Source of the DNA: Acanthococcus lagerstroemiae
Taxonomy: Eukaryota; Arthropoda; Insecta; Hemiptera; Eriococcidae
Reading direction: 5' to 3'
DNA length: 64,000 nt
NCBI GenBank assembly: GCA_031841125.1
Contig: CM063108.1
Location: forward strand, 49,002,122-49,066,121
The position numbers were made by a program, and so were the translations under genes. Below, in pieces: positions 54,730 to 64,000 of this stretch. Each line of letters opens with the position of its first letter. Positions within the stretch are counted from its first letter, which is position 1. The notes beneath the pieces are model-generated. The model had not been told where the DNA came from and ran no database searches. It worked only from the letters and a program-made list of their open reading frames with translations.

Positions 54730-54960
54730 GGATTGGCATTTTACATGTAAAATGATTTATTTTATATTTTACGTAAAATGAATGTAAAATGTACGTAAAA
54801 TGTAAAATGCGAAAAAAAAAACATAATAAATAGATGAGAATGAAAAATTGAAAGGGAATAAATAGAAAAATAGAGCTGTAATTTTTTCCACTCATTTTGA
54901 TTCATTTTACATTTATTTTACATCAACTATTTTACATGTAAAATTTAAAATGTGTTTTTC
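54730..54960. repeat. Cluster of ATTTTACATGTAAAAT palindromes
   Basis: The 16-base palindrome occurs at about 54737 and 54937, with many half-sites (GTAAAATG, CATTTTAC) between, forming a loose inverted structure around an A-rich middle. Confidence 0.7.
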
Positions 54961-55369
54961 TTACCAACCTTGGTTATTAGACTCAACGCGGGCATCACAG
55001 GGGGGCGGTAAAGCTGATGAATGTGTCGCGAATGTGGCACCGTCGTTCAGCTAGTGCCTGTTCGTAGTTTTGAGGATCTCGCCTCTCCTCAGCTCAGCGG
55101 GACACTGGGTTTTTTTGCTATATAGATGTCCATGGGAGAGTCTTAATTGAGTTTGAATTACCATATGCTTAGTGTAAGGGGGACAGTGGGCCCGCCTCCA
55201 ATGATTGTTTTGAAATATATCAGGTCCTTTAAGTATTTGCAGTCATACAAATGAATAACTATGCGTAAGAACTACTTTCACTCACACCCAGCACACACTC
55301 ACACCAATTCCCAATAAAATCCAAATTAATCTCAACGGATTCTGAGTGTCCTTATGTATCTGAGAAACG

Positions 55370-55640
55370 TGAATGAGTCCTGACGTATGACGTAGTCTTA
55401 TTGAGCGAGACGAATCTTATGTTACTCTAAAAAAATAAATGTAAACAAGTTTAAGTGAGTTTTAACTTTTGAATGAGTTTAAAGACTTTTAACGACTCTG
55501 AACGAGTCCTGTTTTATATGAATCTTTACATGTTCTTAATGAGCTTTGTGATGAGTCATAAGGTCATAACCGAGTCCGAACAAGCTTTAACGAGATTTGA
55601 CGGAGTATAGATGAGTTCTAGTAGAGTCTAAATTATTCGT
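55370..55640. repeat. Short degenerate GAGTC(T/C)-type repeat
   Basis: Words like AACGAGTCC, GAATGAGTTT and GATGAGTC recur every 12-25 bases. Related wording returns at 56790-56960 and 57290-57560. Confidence 0.4.
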
Positions 55641-55846
55641 ACTGAAATGAGAAAGAGCCCTGGAGACAGCGGCTGGGACAGGATGATACTTTTACTGGGG
55701 GGGGGGCGTGAGTCCCGGAATACTCGTTTTCCAACGACAGAAAGAGGAATTAGGGTAAAAACTGAATTCTTTGAAAGGAGCTTTAGAAGGGTTTGTGGGT
55801 TAAACGTCTCTAACTTCGTCGCTGCTCCTCTCATTACTCATTAGAG

Positions 55847-56059
55847 CAGTGATTCCCAACAGGTGGTCCGCGGACCTCCGGGGTCCGCGGAGGGTAACTT
55901 AGGGGTCCACAAGCTGATCCAAAAATGTTTTGTTCGTCAGGAATTTGACAGTTTTAGCAAATTTGAAGTATATTTCAATGCATTATATACATAAGGGGTT
56001 CCTTGAAATTATAGGGATTTTTTCAGGGGTCCTTGAAAGTTTTTTGTTAGGAACCCCTG
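55847..56059. mobile_element. hAT-type MITE with perfect 8-bp target duplication
   Basis: Starts CAGTGATTCCCAACAGGTGG TCCGCGGACC and ends GGAACCCCTG; perfect direct repeats CATTAGAG (55839-55846, 56060-56067). The CAGTG(A/G)TTCCCAAC start is a classic hAT terminus. 213 bp, no coding capacity. Confidence 0.95.
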
Positions 56060-56067
56060 CATTAGAG

Positions 56068-58390
56068 TAAATAGGACACTTTCGAGTAAACTAGTGGCGG
56101 ACGTACCTAAATTTCTCTAAAGTTTTACTTACGAGCAAAAAAAGAAAAAAAATGAAAATTGCCATTTTAGTTATTTATTGGGAAGTTTCTCCTTATAATT
56201 CTGAAAATTCTGCTGTTTATGAAGAAAATGATTTCCCCCTTTTTTTTTGTGCTTCCGCTGTCCAGTCTAAATAAAACTGAAATTCAATCCTCCCCCCTCC
56301 TTCTTGTGCTTCCGCTGTCCAGTATACCTATGTTTTAAAATTGAAATTCAAATTTCCGGCAAACTGAAGCAAAACTTCCAACGCAACTCTAGATAGTCAG
56401 TCGGGGGGTTGAAAATATTTGATGACGAGTAGTGTGTAAAGAGTGGAGTAAAAAAAGAAAAAACTTACAAATGGTCTCCAATTCTGGTCATTTTTTGGCC
56501 ATTTTTCAAATTTAATAAGGTAATTTTCCACGTTTTTACTGAAATTTCGGATGATTACCCTGTGCAAGGTCTTATATAAAAATTTTACTAAAATTTTGAT
56601 TCGACAAGCAAGAAAAGCTTTCAGGGCAACATTTTCTATCCAGATTTTGACTTGATAAAATGTTTTTTTGAGACTAGAATGTTGCATCTCGATCTATTTT
56701 TGTGTAAGGGAGTTATCCCCATATGCCTTCTTATTTATGTCACTGCCCCTGCGTGACGCAGTTAACCAGTGGTGATCAAGTAGAAAACGAATGAATTGAA
56801 ACCGAAGAGTCTGAGTAAGTCCTACGAAAAGTGTGGATGAATTCTATCGAATTCTGATGCAGCTTGGATAATTTGGAGGCTAAACGGAATGAATCTCAGT
56901 AGATAGGTTTAAAACGGCCTGAAAATTGGATTCAGCAAATAGTCTTCAGATTAAGAATAAAATAATTTTTTAGTCGATATCAGTCGGCTCCAGCAGAGGT
57001 TGAACAAAAATAACAAGAACCAATACTATTTTCCATAACATTCCTTGCGGCACAAATTAACCATCTTCGATTTTTTTTTCTTCAAACATTACAAGAATTT
57101 TTTCTTATTTTTAATGGAACTAACATACGGGATGACATTTTGGAATTCGGGAGTCACGAATTAGGGCCCATACTAATGTGTACGTGAGGCGTTCCTGCAA
57201 AGAATTATTAAAAACTAACATTACAAATCTTAAAGGGGGAGAAAAAAAGATAAAATGTTCATAAAAGTCGGAAAATGACCCCAATACAGACTAAAATAGT
57301 CTCTAACAGGTGTCAAGTTCAAAAAATATCTTAGCGAGTCCGAAAGAATTTTTGAAGATTTTAAAGTGGCTCAAATTAGAGAAGTTATCAGCACGTTTCG
57401 AAACAGGCCTGGGATGGTCGTGAAAAGCCCTTAAACACTGTTTGAAGAGTATAGAAGAGATTATTACTGAATGTGTTGAAGGAAATCTTGGCGAGTCTTA
57501 GGCCTGTACCAGTACTGAAAATATTTAATCAAGCTTGAAAGAGCCTGAAATAATATTTAAACCTTCCCGAGCATTCATTTCCTTAAGCGAAACATAAAAT
57601 ATCAATATTTTTCAGCAATAGCTTGCACGCGTTATTTTCATGCCAAAATTCAAATTGAGGCCATCTTGAAAATTTCCTTCTTATTCCACCTTAATATTCA
57701 ACTACGCATAACAAAATTCGTGATAATGGCACGGAGCGAAGGTGTGAATAGCCTCCTCTTTATACGTTGCGGAATTAGTTGCGTCGAAACGGGAGGGGGT
57801 ACACGAATAGATCCCTCACCCAAAAAAATGAAGGTACAGTCTTATTTGCCAAAAAAAAAAAAAAAAAGGAAAACTATTTAGCGAGTTGATAAAAAGGAGC
57901 GTTGAGAGATTTCAGAGACAAGATTTACAAGATTTTTTCAAGATTGTTTGCTTGTTAACTTTATTTTTAAAAAGCCAGAAAACCTTTTTTTTTTCCCTCA
58001 TTGACTTAACTTTTTGATTTCTGTGTCCCCCTAAAACCGAATTTTCTGACGCCACTGGGCAGAGGCTCTTCTTTCCTAAATAGGGTGGCATTCAGAACCT
58101 GTGACGTAGACTGCTTTTTCAAAAATAAAAATTCGAATATCTCTCTGTCTCTGAAGGTTTTAGCCAAAAATGTCATAATTTTTCCGAAGAAGGGCAGACA
58201 GTGTTTTTTCTTTCACTTTTATCAAGGAACAAGCCTCCTTCTCTTTGGAAATTCTAAAGGGTAGGTTAGCCCTCTAAATCCCCATCACCACGTATGCTTT
58301 TCCGTTCGAGCCTGTCCTCTTGCAAAAGTAAAGATTTCTTATGTAATATTTTTAGCATAAGGCTTCGCAAGCGCTCACGACTCTTGTGGT
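56068..58390. other. Unassigned AT-rich DNA
   Basis: No gene recognised. It includes short degenerate GAGTC repeats and A/T runs, and possible MITE ends (AGTGGCGGACGTACC at 56093, TGACGCCACTG at 58047) that could not be paired convincingly. Confidence 0.4.
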
Positions 58391-58398
58391 TGTGGAAG

Positions 58399-58552
58399 CA
58401 GTAGCGTAGCCAGCCCTCTGTTCAAGTGGGAGGGTCTGTTTTCGACCAGAAGGGGATGCGGTGTAAGAGAGGGGCTAAAATTTGAAAAACCACTATTTAA
58501 CGAAGTCGTAAACGGGGCTCCAGATCCCATCGACCCCCTGGCTACGCCACCG
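58399..58552. mobile_element. hAT-type MITE with CAGTAGCGTAGCCAG ends
   Basis: Starts CAGTAGCGTAGCCAG and ends CTGGCTACGCCACCG; flanks TGTGGAAG (58391-58398) and TGTGAAAG (58553-58560) form an 8-bp duplication with one change. The ends match 49043-49283, so both are one family. Confidence 0.85.
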
Positions 58553-58560
58553 TGTGAAAG

Positions 58561-59460
58561 TATACCAACGTCGAATTGGAAAACTAGTCGTTAACGCTGT
58601 TCGGAGATCGACGAGAACTTCGAGCTCTCCCTCTCCCCAGTCCGGTGTGAAGCTCGCATAATTTTCGTCCGCGGTAGCGTTTTACGTCCGAAGATTTTCC
58701 GCGGAGAAAAACAAAGCTGCCGTCGTCTGAGTTAACCAATAATTGACGTTATCCATTTGGTATCTCCGCGCACTGCAACCAATTAGAGTCGCCGATTCGT
58801 TTACTTTTTTTTTTTCTTCTTCTTCTTCTTTTATTATTATTATTGTTATTATCGTTTTCACGCGTTACTTTGACGCGGCCAGCCTGCTGGCTGGCCCCGT
58901 CGCGGGGGCTCCGCTGACCGATCGTATCTGTGAGGTTTCTTTGACGTAACGTTTTATTCGCGGTGCGGAGCCGCGGACTCCGCGGACGCCTGTCGCCTAA
59001 TCGGGCGAACGCATCTTGCGACCTGTAACGAATCCCATGCTCTCCGCCGTGCCCATGCCATGTACATACAGAATATCGAACACACCGCGATCTCCTAGCG
59101 CGAATATTACGATTTGTAATTGCTCGTAAATCGTTACGCCATAGGCTGGAAGTCAATGCGATGCCGATGTTCAAGTGCTCGACGTGCAACAGACCGCTGA
59201 GATACCGAAGAGGAGACCGTATCAGTCGGACGCGGTATCTGGAATCGTCTTCGTCGATTCAGCCTCTCCTTTCTTGATGACTGACGAGATAATTAGCTCG
59301 GCGTCGATTCTTACGATATTGTGTCTGATGCTCTCAAACTGTGCGGGGAAGTGGTGTACGATAATCATACTGAGTGTGCGACGGAAAGGAGGGAATCCGA
59401 GTACTTACGGAGCTGTTTTTAACTCAGCTACTCCCTTCAGTTTTCGAAGTTGGTACTGAC
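58561..59460. other. Low-copy CpG-rich segment with TTC/ATT microsatellite
   Basis: (TTC)n then (ATT)n lie at about 58815-58853. The rest is CpG-rich (GCGGAGCCGCGGACTCCGCG). The 146-codon minus frame 58749-59189 runs through the microsatellite (Asn and Arg/Lys runs) and is unlikely to be a gene. Confidence 0.35.
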
Positions 59461-60265
59461 TTCATTTTGAGAGCAGCGTGCTTTTGTCAGAATGGTTTCG
59501 ACTGTTATTCCGTCATCAGTGGCATAGCTACTGAAGCAGTAGTTTGTCTCTAGTTTTAGCTGGGCCTCCGCGAAGATGATCAACTTGTTCGGCTTGAATG
59601 ATCCGCCAAAGATGAATGTAGAGTAGATGTTGAGATTGATCAGCTGATTGAAGCTGAGCAACAACGATCATCGCCTTTCATCTTTGATCGACCTTATGTC
59701 GGCATGTTCAAAAGATGATGAATTGTGTGGACGTTTTCATCATCCAGTCAGCTTTTTATTTTCCCATTTTTGCTGAACAAGCGTGGACATCGACAGATTT
59801 TCATCCACATGGTCAGCCCTGGCTGATCATCCAAGCAGAACACGGCTGATTATTTTCGTGTGGACCCAACTTTTAGTAGTACCGTACGGTGAATTATCTT
59901 GTCCTACTTTCTGATTGGTTGTTGGTAAAGGTCTGGTAGACCAATCCGTACTGTGGAGCTCTGGTTAGTTCGTTATTACAGTGTGATAAATATTTCATCT
60001 GGGTGTCTACAAGCTGTGAAAATCATGAAAGTTATGAATTGAAGTCAGTGATCATGAAAGTCACGAAAAATTCATGAATTCAGTTAAAGAGCTTTTTTAC
60101 AACGTGGCCTAAGTCAGTTTTTGTCGTTTTAAGAAAATCGATAAAAACAATTTGTACGCCACACAATCACCACAAAGTTGGCAGAAATTATGTGAATCGA
60201 TGGTCAAGGATAGTACAAATAGGGGCGAAATTATAGGGTGATGTGGGGGTTGAAACACCCTCCAA
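59461..60265. other. Unassigned; possible hAT end
   Basis: GGGTGTCTACAAGCTGTGAA AATCATGAAAG at 60000 resembles the terminus of hAT elements with GTGTCTAC ends; a similar right end (GTAGACGCC) lies at 63170, but no target duplication links them. Confidence 0.35.
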
Positions 60266-60271
60266 TAATTT

Positions 60272-61740
60272 GGCAGTCGGCAAATTTTGAAACTGATTCA
60301 TTTGAATTTTTCATTTTTTATGAATGTTAGAAGTCATATTTCGTTTCTAAAAATTTCGTTTTCTATGAGGGGGAATTCAGGAAGACGGGAAAGGTCTAGA
60401 ACACTTTCGTCAGTTGCACACTTCTCCATCAGTGGGGTGAAAAATGAAAAACTCGAAGCATCAGTCGGATGTATCTGAAAAGCAAAAACTTCATTTGTTC
60501 GCGGATTTAAAAAATGTCTTAGTTCCCAATAGTTGGGAAAACCGGGTCCAGAATTAGCGCGATTTGAAGAGTGAAAACTCTTGGTAAAGGCTATCTATCA
60601 TTTTGTCGTTGGAATTAGGATAATATGGCAGTCGGCAAATTTTGGAACTATTCATTTAAAGTTTTCATTTTTATGAATACTTGTTTGTATATTTTTTTTT
60701 CAATTAAAAAGAAAATCGGTAAGATTTTTAATTTTTTAAAAATTTTATCGGCGAATTTTTAGTTTAAAAAAAATATGTGGCGCCAAATTTTTGTTCTCCA
60801 CCTCCCCAAACTGAAAGTCAAATTTCTTTTTTGAAAATGGAGTACCCTGAAAATGTCAGAGGCTAGTCAGTCAAAAGCCGAAGGTTTCAAGCTGAGTATT
60901 GAACGTTATCAGAATGAAACAGCTGAAATATGGAAGACTTTTCGAAAATCTGAAAGTCGGTAGCAAACGTTGAATTTCAAATTTTAATGACTATTCTGTT
61001 TTTACTAGATTCTCTGTTTGACCTAGAGCCTAAAATTTTAGAAAGTTGAACATTTGATTAAAATCGAAAAGTTGAAAGTAAAATGTTTATTGTTTCATTT
61101 ACGGGCTTTGGTCCTGGTGAATATAGGAGGGAAATTTAGTCTGTAACAAAAGTCAAAACTCCATGGGGTTTTCCCAAAAGAACAAAAGGGAGCTTGTGGT
61201 ACGGATTCCCCTAATCCGATCGACCTAAAACTTTGTAGGTTTTATTTTTATTTTTATTTTATTGGAACCAGTTTAGGAGACAATTCAGAGGAAATTCAGA
61301 AAAAAATATCACCGAAAGTAAATAACGACCACCTTAAGTATAAAAGAAGTTGTGTGTTCCTTTCAAGTATTCCTAACATCCTTCTACCTTACCCTCGCAG
61401 ACTAGGGTATGCTCATGTACGCAAATGTGAGTGCTTAGGGGATAAGGTTCTAATCTGTATTTGCAGGGACAAAACTATTGGTGGCGAGGGGGGGTGACTC
61501 CCCCCCCCAACAAATTGGCTGTCGGCAAGTTTGGAAACTGTTCATTTGAATTTTCCATTTTGTAAGAAGGTTAGTTTGTTTTTTTTAAATTAAAAAATCG
61601 GCAAATTTTCAAATTTTCAAAAAAAATTTTCGGCGAATTTTTAGTTTTTATAAAATATTTGCCGGCAAATTTTCTTTCTCCACCCTCCCCCTTCAAACTG
61701 AAAATCAAGTTTCGTTTCTGGTACCAATCGAGTGTGAATA
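60272..61740 (+). repeat. Dispersed repeat, three same-strand copies
   Basis: GGCAGTCGGCAAATTTTG(G/A)AACT...TTCATTT(G/A)AA begins at about 60272, 60629 and 61520. Copies 2 and 3 share a further ~170 bp (AAATCGGCAA..., TCGGCGAATTTTTAGTTT, CTCCACC(C)TCCCC, AACTGAAA(G/A)TCAA). Copy 1 is truncated. Confidence 0.75.
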
Positions 61741-61897
61741 AAGTTATCATCCTACCATCTTTCAAAATATTGTGAAAGGTCGTCAGACTTGGTGGCCTAC
61801 CTGACTTGGCATAAAATTTTCTTAACACAACAAAAAATAAATAGATAATTGTATTACTGTAATCGGCATCTGCAATAAGAACTTAGGCTAGAGCACG

Positions 61898-62714
61898 CCG
61901 CCAGTTTGAGTCGCTTGGTGCCCGATGATTCACAGTTCATACGCGGAACTAGTAAAACCGTAGGGATTCCAAAAATATGCTTTGAAAAGGGGTCAAATAT
62001 GCGCTTATAATATGCTTTTATTTCGGTCAAATATGTTGAAATATTCCCTAAAAATCCCAAAATATGCTAAAATACTTCTTGTTATAAAATTGCAATATGA
62101 GTATCATTTGAGAAGGGAAATTGAGAGAAGACATATGAGAATCACTAGATCAGAAGATCATTGTTCCGAAGTCAGTAGTCAGTCTGGGCCAGAATTGAAG
62201 AAAAATGCTGCGGTCAATATGCAATAGAAAAAAGTCCCAAAGTAGTCGTGTAAAAAGTCTTTTTTCTTCACGTGAACACTGAACACTTCTGATTCTGTTC
62301 TAAATAGGTGGAAAAATATTTTTGATTTGGAAAAAGTTGTAGTTGTTGCAGTTTTAGGCACCTTCTTAAAAGACCAAAATACTGCAACATTAAAAAAATT
62401 GGAAATATTCCGGGAAATGGTGGAAAATGTCAAATGTTCTTAAATATGCTCTAAAAAAAAACAACATAAAATAGGCCAAAACACGCTGTTATTTCCAGAC
62501 TATGCCAAAATATGTTCGATCAAGTACGGCTCATTCTTCATGAAATTCTACGAATCGCAAAAATAACATAAATATTCTCTATCTACTTGAAAAAAAAACA
62601 AAAAAAAACCACATACAAAAGCATATTTTTGGAATCCATACGCCGCGGAAGGAAGGCGGAACATACCGCGTTGTAAATTGTGAATCGTCGGCACCAAGCG
62701 ACTCAAAATGGCGG
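61898..62714. mobile_element. Long-TIR element, 0.8 kb
   Basis: CCGCCAGTTTGAGTCGCTTG GTGCC..GATTCACA, then ATTCCAAAAATATGCTTT, is repeated inverted at 62622-62714. Arms span about 85 bp. AAATATGCT words recur inside. No readable transposase frame: the 84-codon minus frame at 62179-62433 is unrecognised. No target duplication could be read. Confidence 0.75.
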
Positions 62715-64000
62715 ATGTCAGTACTCGGGTGTTTCCAAGTACTCTCTACTTAGGCTACTTTGGAAACAAACTTCAACTGAAAATGCCTAAAACATCAAAT
62801 CTAACATAGATAGAGAGGGTTCAGACTACGACTGGATTGTACCTCATCATATTCTGTACCAGACTAGGTTGCTATCTCAGAACCGCCAAAAAAGTCTTCG
62901 GCCAGTTTGGAAAAAAAGCTATTCAGTTGTAGATATTTACTTTGCTTTTTTCAAAATATCATAAATTCTTCCCAAATTCGAAAAAAATATGAATTTTTAA
63001 TGTACGAGTAGATTTTTTTAAATTTATTATTTTATCATCTCTCTTTTTAAATATGAACTCCAAAATATTAGCTGCAGTTTAGGACTCTTGACGTGAGTAA
63101 TGCGAGCCCATGAAAAAAGTCGTGGAAAGGTTATGAAAACGTCATGAATTTTACAAATTTGTATTTGGTAGACGCCGTGGTACCATAATTCGTTTATGGC
63201 GTAGATTTCAGGGTGTTGACCCTTCAAAATGATTAAAAACACTCATTTGCGTGCAACGGGAGGAAAGTTTTTGATTTTTTCGAAGAATTTCTACAAAAAA
63301 TTATATGTTTGACGGTCCGGGGGGTTGTTTCCACCTCCTCCCTAAATACTGGTTATGTTCACTGTCATAGCTAGTGGTTATATTTACCAAGTTATTGCGT
63401 CGTTGTGGGCTTATCGAGTTTTGCGCTGGACTAGAGCGCAGGCATACAAAATCAAAAGAAACGAGAGAGTGTAGAGAAAGCGTGTGTTCTGATCGATCGA
63501 TGGTATACGCAGATCTCACCGAGAGGGCTAAACGTAAACTGTAAGTGTCTGTCACTAAATTGTAATTGGCTGTCACTAAACTGTAACTGATGTCCTGCCT
63601 GACCGATCGAATGTGAAAAAGAGAAAAAAGGAGAATGAGTCATGAGAGTTATAATAATAAGAAGAATGTGTCTTAAAAAGATAATTGCAACCGGGAATCA
63701 CCTCTGGGAGGGGCTGAACCAGACAGAGGGGGAGGAGGGTAAATTGTATGCGAAAAAGTAAAAACTTAACGTGTAATTTTTAGTTTAAAATTCCACAAAA
63801 ATTAATTTTTAAAAACATTGTAAACGAAATTACGAAACAAAAATAAGTTAAAAAACTAAACTCTAAACTCCAATCTTTTTGGTTAATTTTTAGTCAAAAC
63901 ATTGATTATTTCTTCCGACTTCACTTCAGTATGTCGAAGAATGTACAGCACTGCAAGACCATTCAACCTTTCGGTTCTCATGGTGCTCGGCAAATACGTA
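62715..64000. other. Unassigned; 21-bp tandem near 63534
   Basis: TAAACTGTAAGTGTCTGTCAC, TAAATTGTAATTGGCTGTCAC and TAAACTGTAACTGATGTCC make three 21-bp units at about 63534-63595. Otherwise nothing recognised. Confidence 0.5.

Noticed and set aside
56093..58058. One ~2-kb element with AGTGGCG...CGCCACT ends
   Set aside because: The inverted match is short, flanks share no duplication, and no element-like interior was found.
58749..59189. 146-codon minus-strand ORF
   Set aside because: It runs through an ATT/TTC microsatellite giving Asn and Arg/Lys runs, and CpG-rich DNA elsewhere keeps frames open by chance.
60000..63180. One 3.2-kb hAT element with GTGTCTAC ends
   Set aside because: The two ends match only over about 9 bases and flanks show no 8-bp duplication; two unrelated fragments are likelier.

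Overview
The window reads as animal (most likely insect) nuclear DNA from a repeat-rich, AT-rich genome. It has no operons, no closely packed long genes and no prokaryotic signals. It holds fragments of the classic arthropod transposon groups: Jockey-type and RTE/I-type LINEs, mariner, hAT MITEs, a THAP/P-type transposase and Polinton-like genes. The exact order cannot be fixed from sequence alone; a hemipteran would fit, but this is a guess. I found no convincing intact, conventional host gene. Most open frames are short shadows or TE remnants.

Layout. 0-5 kb: unassigned DNA, a tRNA-like SINE (3.74-3.90 kb) and a decayed ~135-bp tandem repeat. 5.2-8.7 kb: a dead mariner split by a ~2.6-kb AT-rich insert with virus-like (Polinton/adintovirus-type) genes on both strands. 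9.5-12.7 kb: an antisense Jockey LINE carrying an inverted, circularly permuted copy of 275 bp of itself. 14.7-19.7 kb: old tandem repeats interrupted by LINE fragments, one of which is itself split by a MITE. 20-29 kb: low-copy CpG-rich segments, RTE LINE fragments, a hAT MITE and dispersed repeats. 30.6-31.1 kb: an internally deleted THAP/P-type transposase. 32.5-34.3 kb: a very AT-rich degenerate array with a TA-flanked inverted-repeat element inside. 36.5-45.2 kb: low-copy CpG-rich blocks, minisatellites, a hAT MITE and a pseudogene of a TE-associated protein family. 45.3-52.1 kb: a fold-back CTGA/CAGT repeat, then three different LINE fragments, each split by a MITE. 52-64 kb: a low-copy block, three minisatellite-like arrays, two short hAT MITEs with readable 8-bp target duplications, a three-copy dispersed repeat and an 0.8-kb long-TIR element.

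The elements form a layered graveyard rather than a working pathway: tandem repeats are oldest, LINE fragments sit in them, and hAT-like MITEs sit in the LINEs. The most unusual part is the Polinton-like insert in the mariner (5.68-8.29 kb). The alternation of CpG-rich low-copy blocks with nested, mostly dead TEs would fit a large intron or intergenic region of a regulatory locus, or a piRNA-cluster-like locus; only RNA data and comparative alignment can decide.
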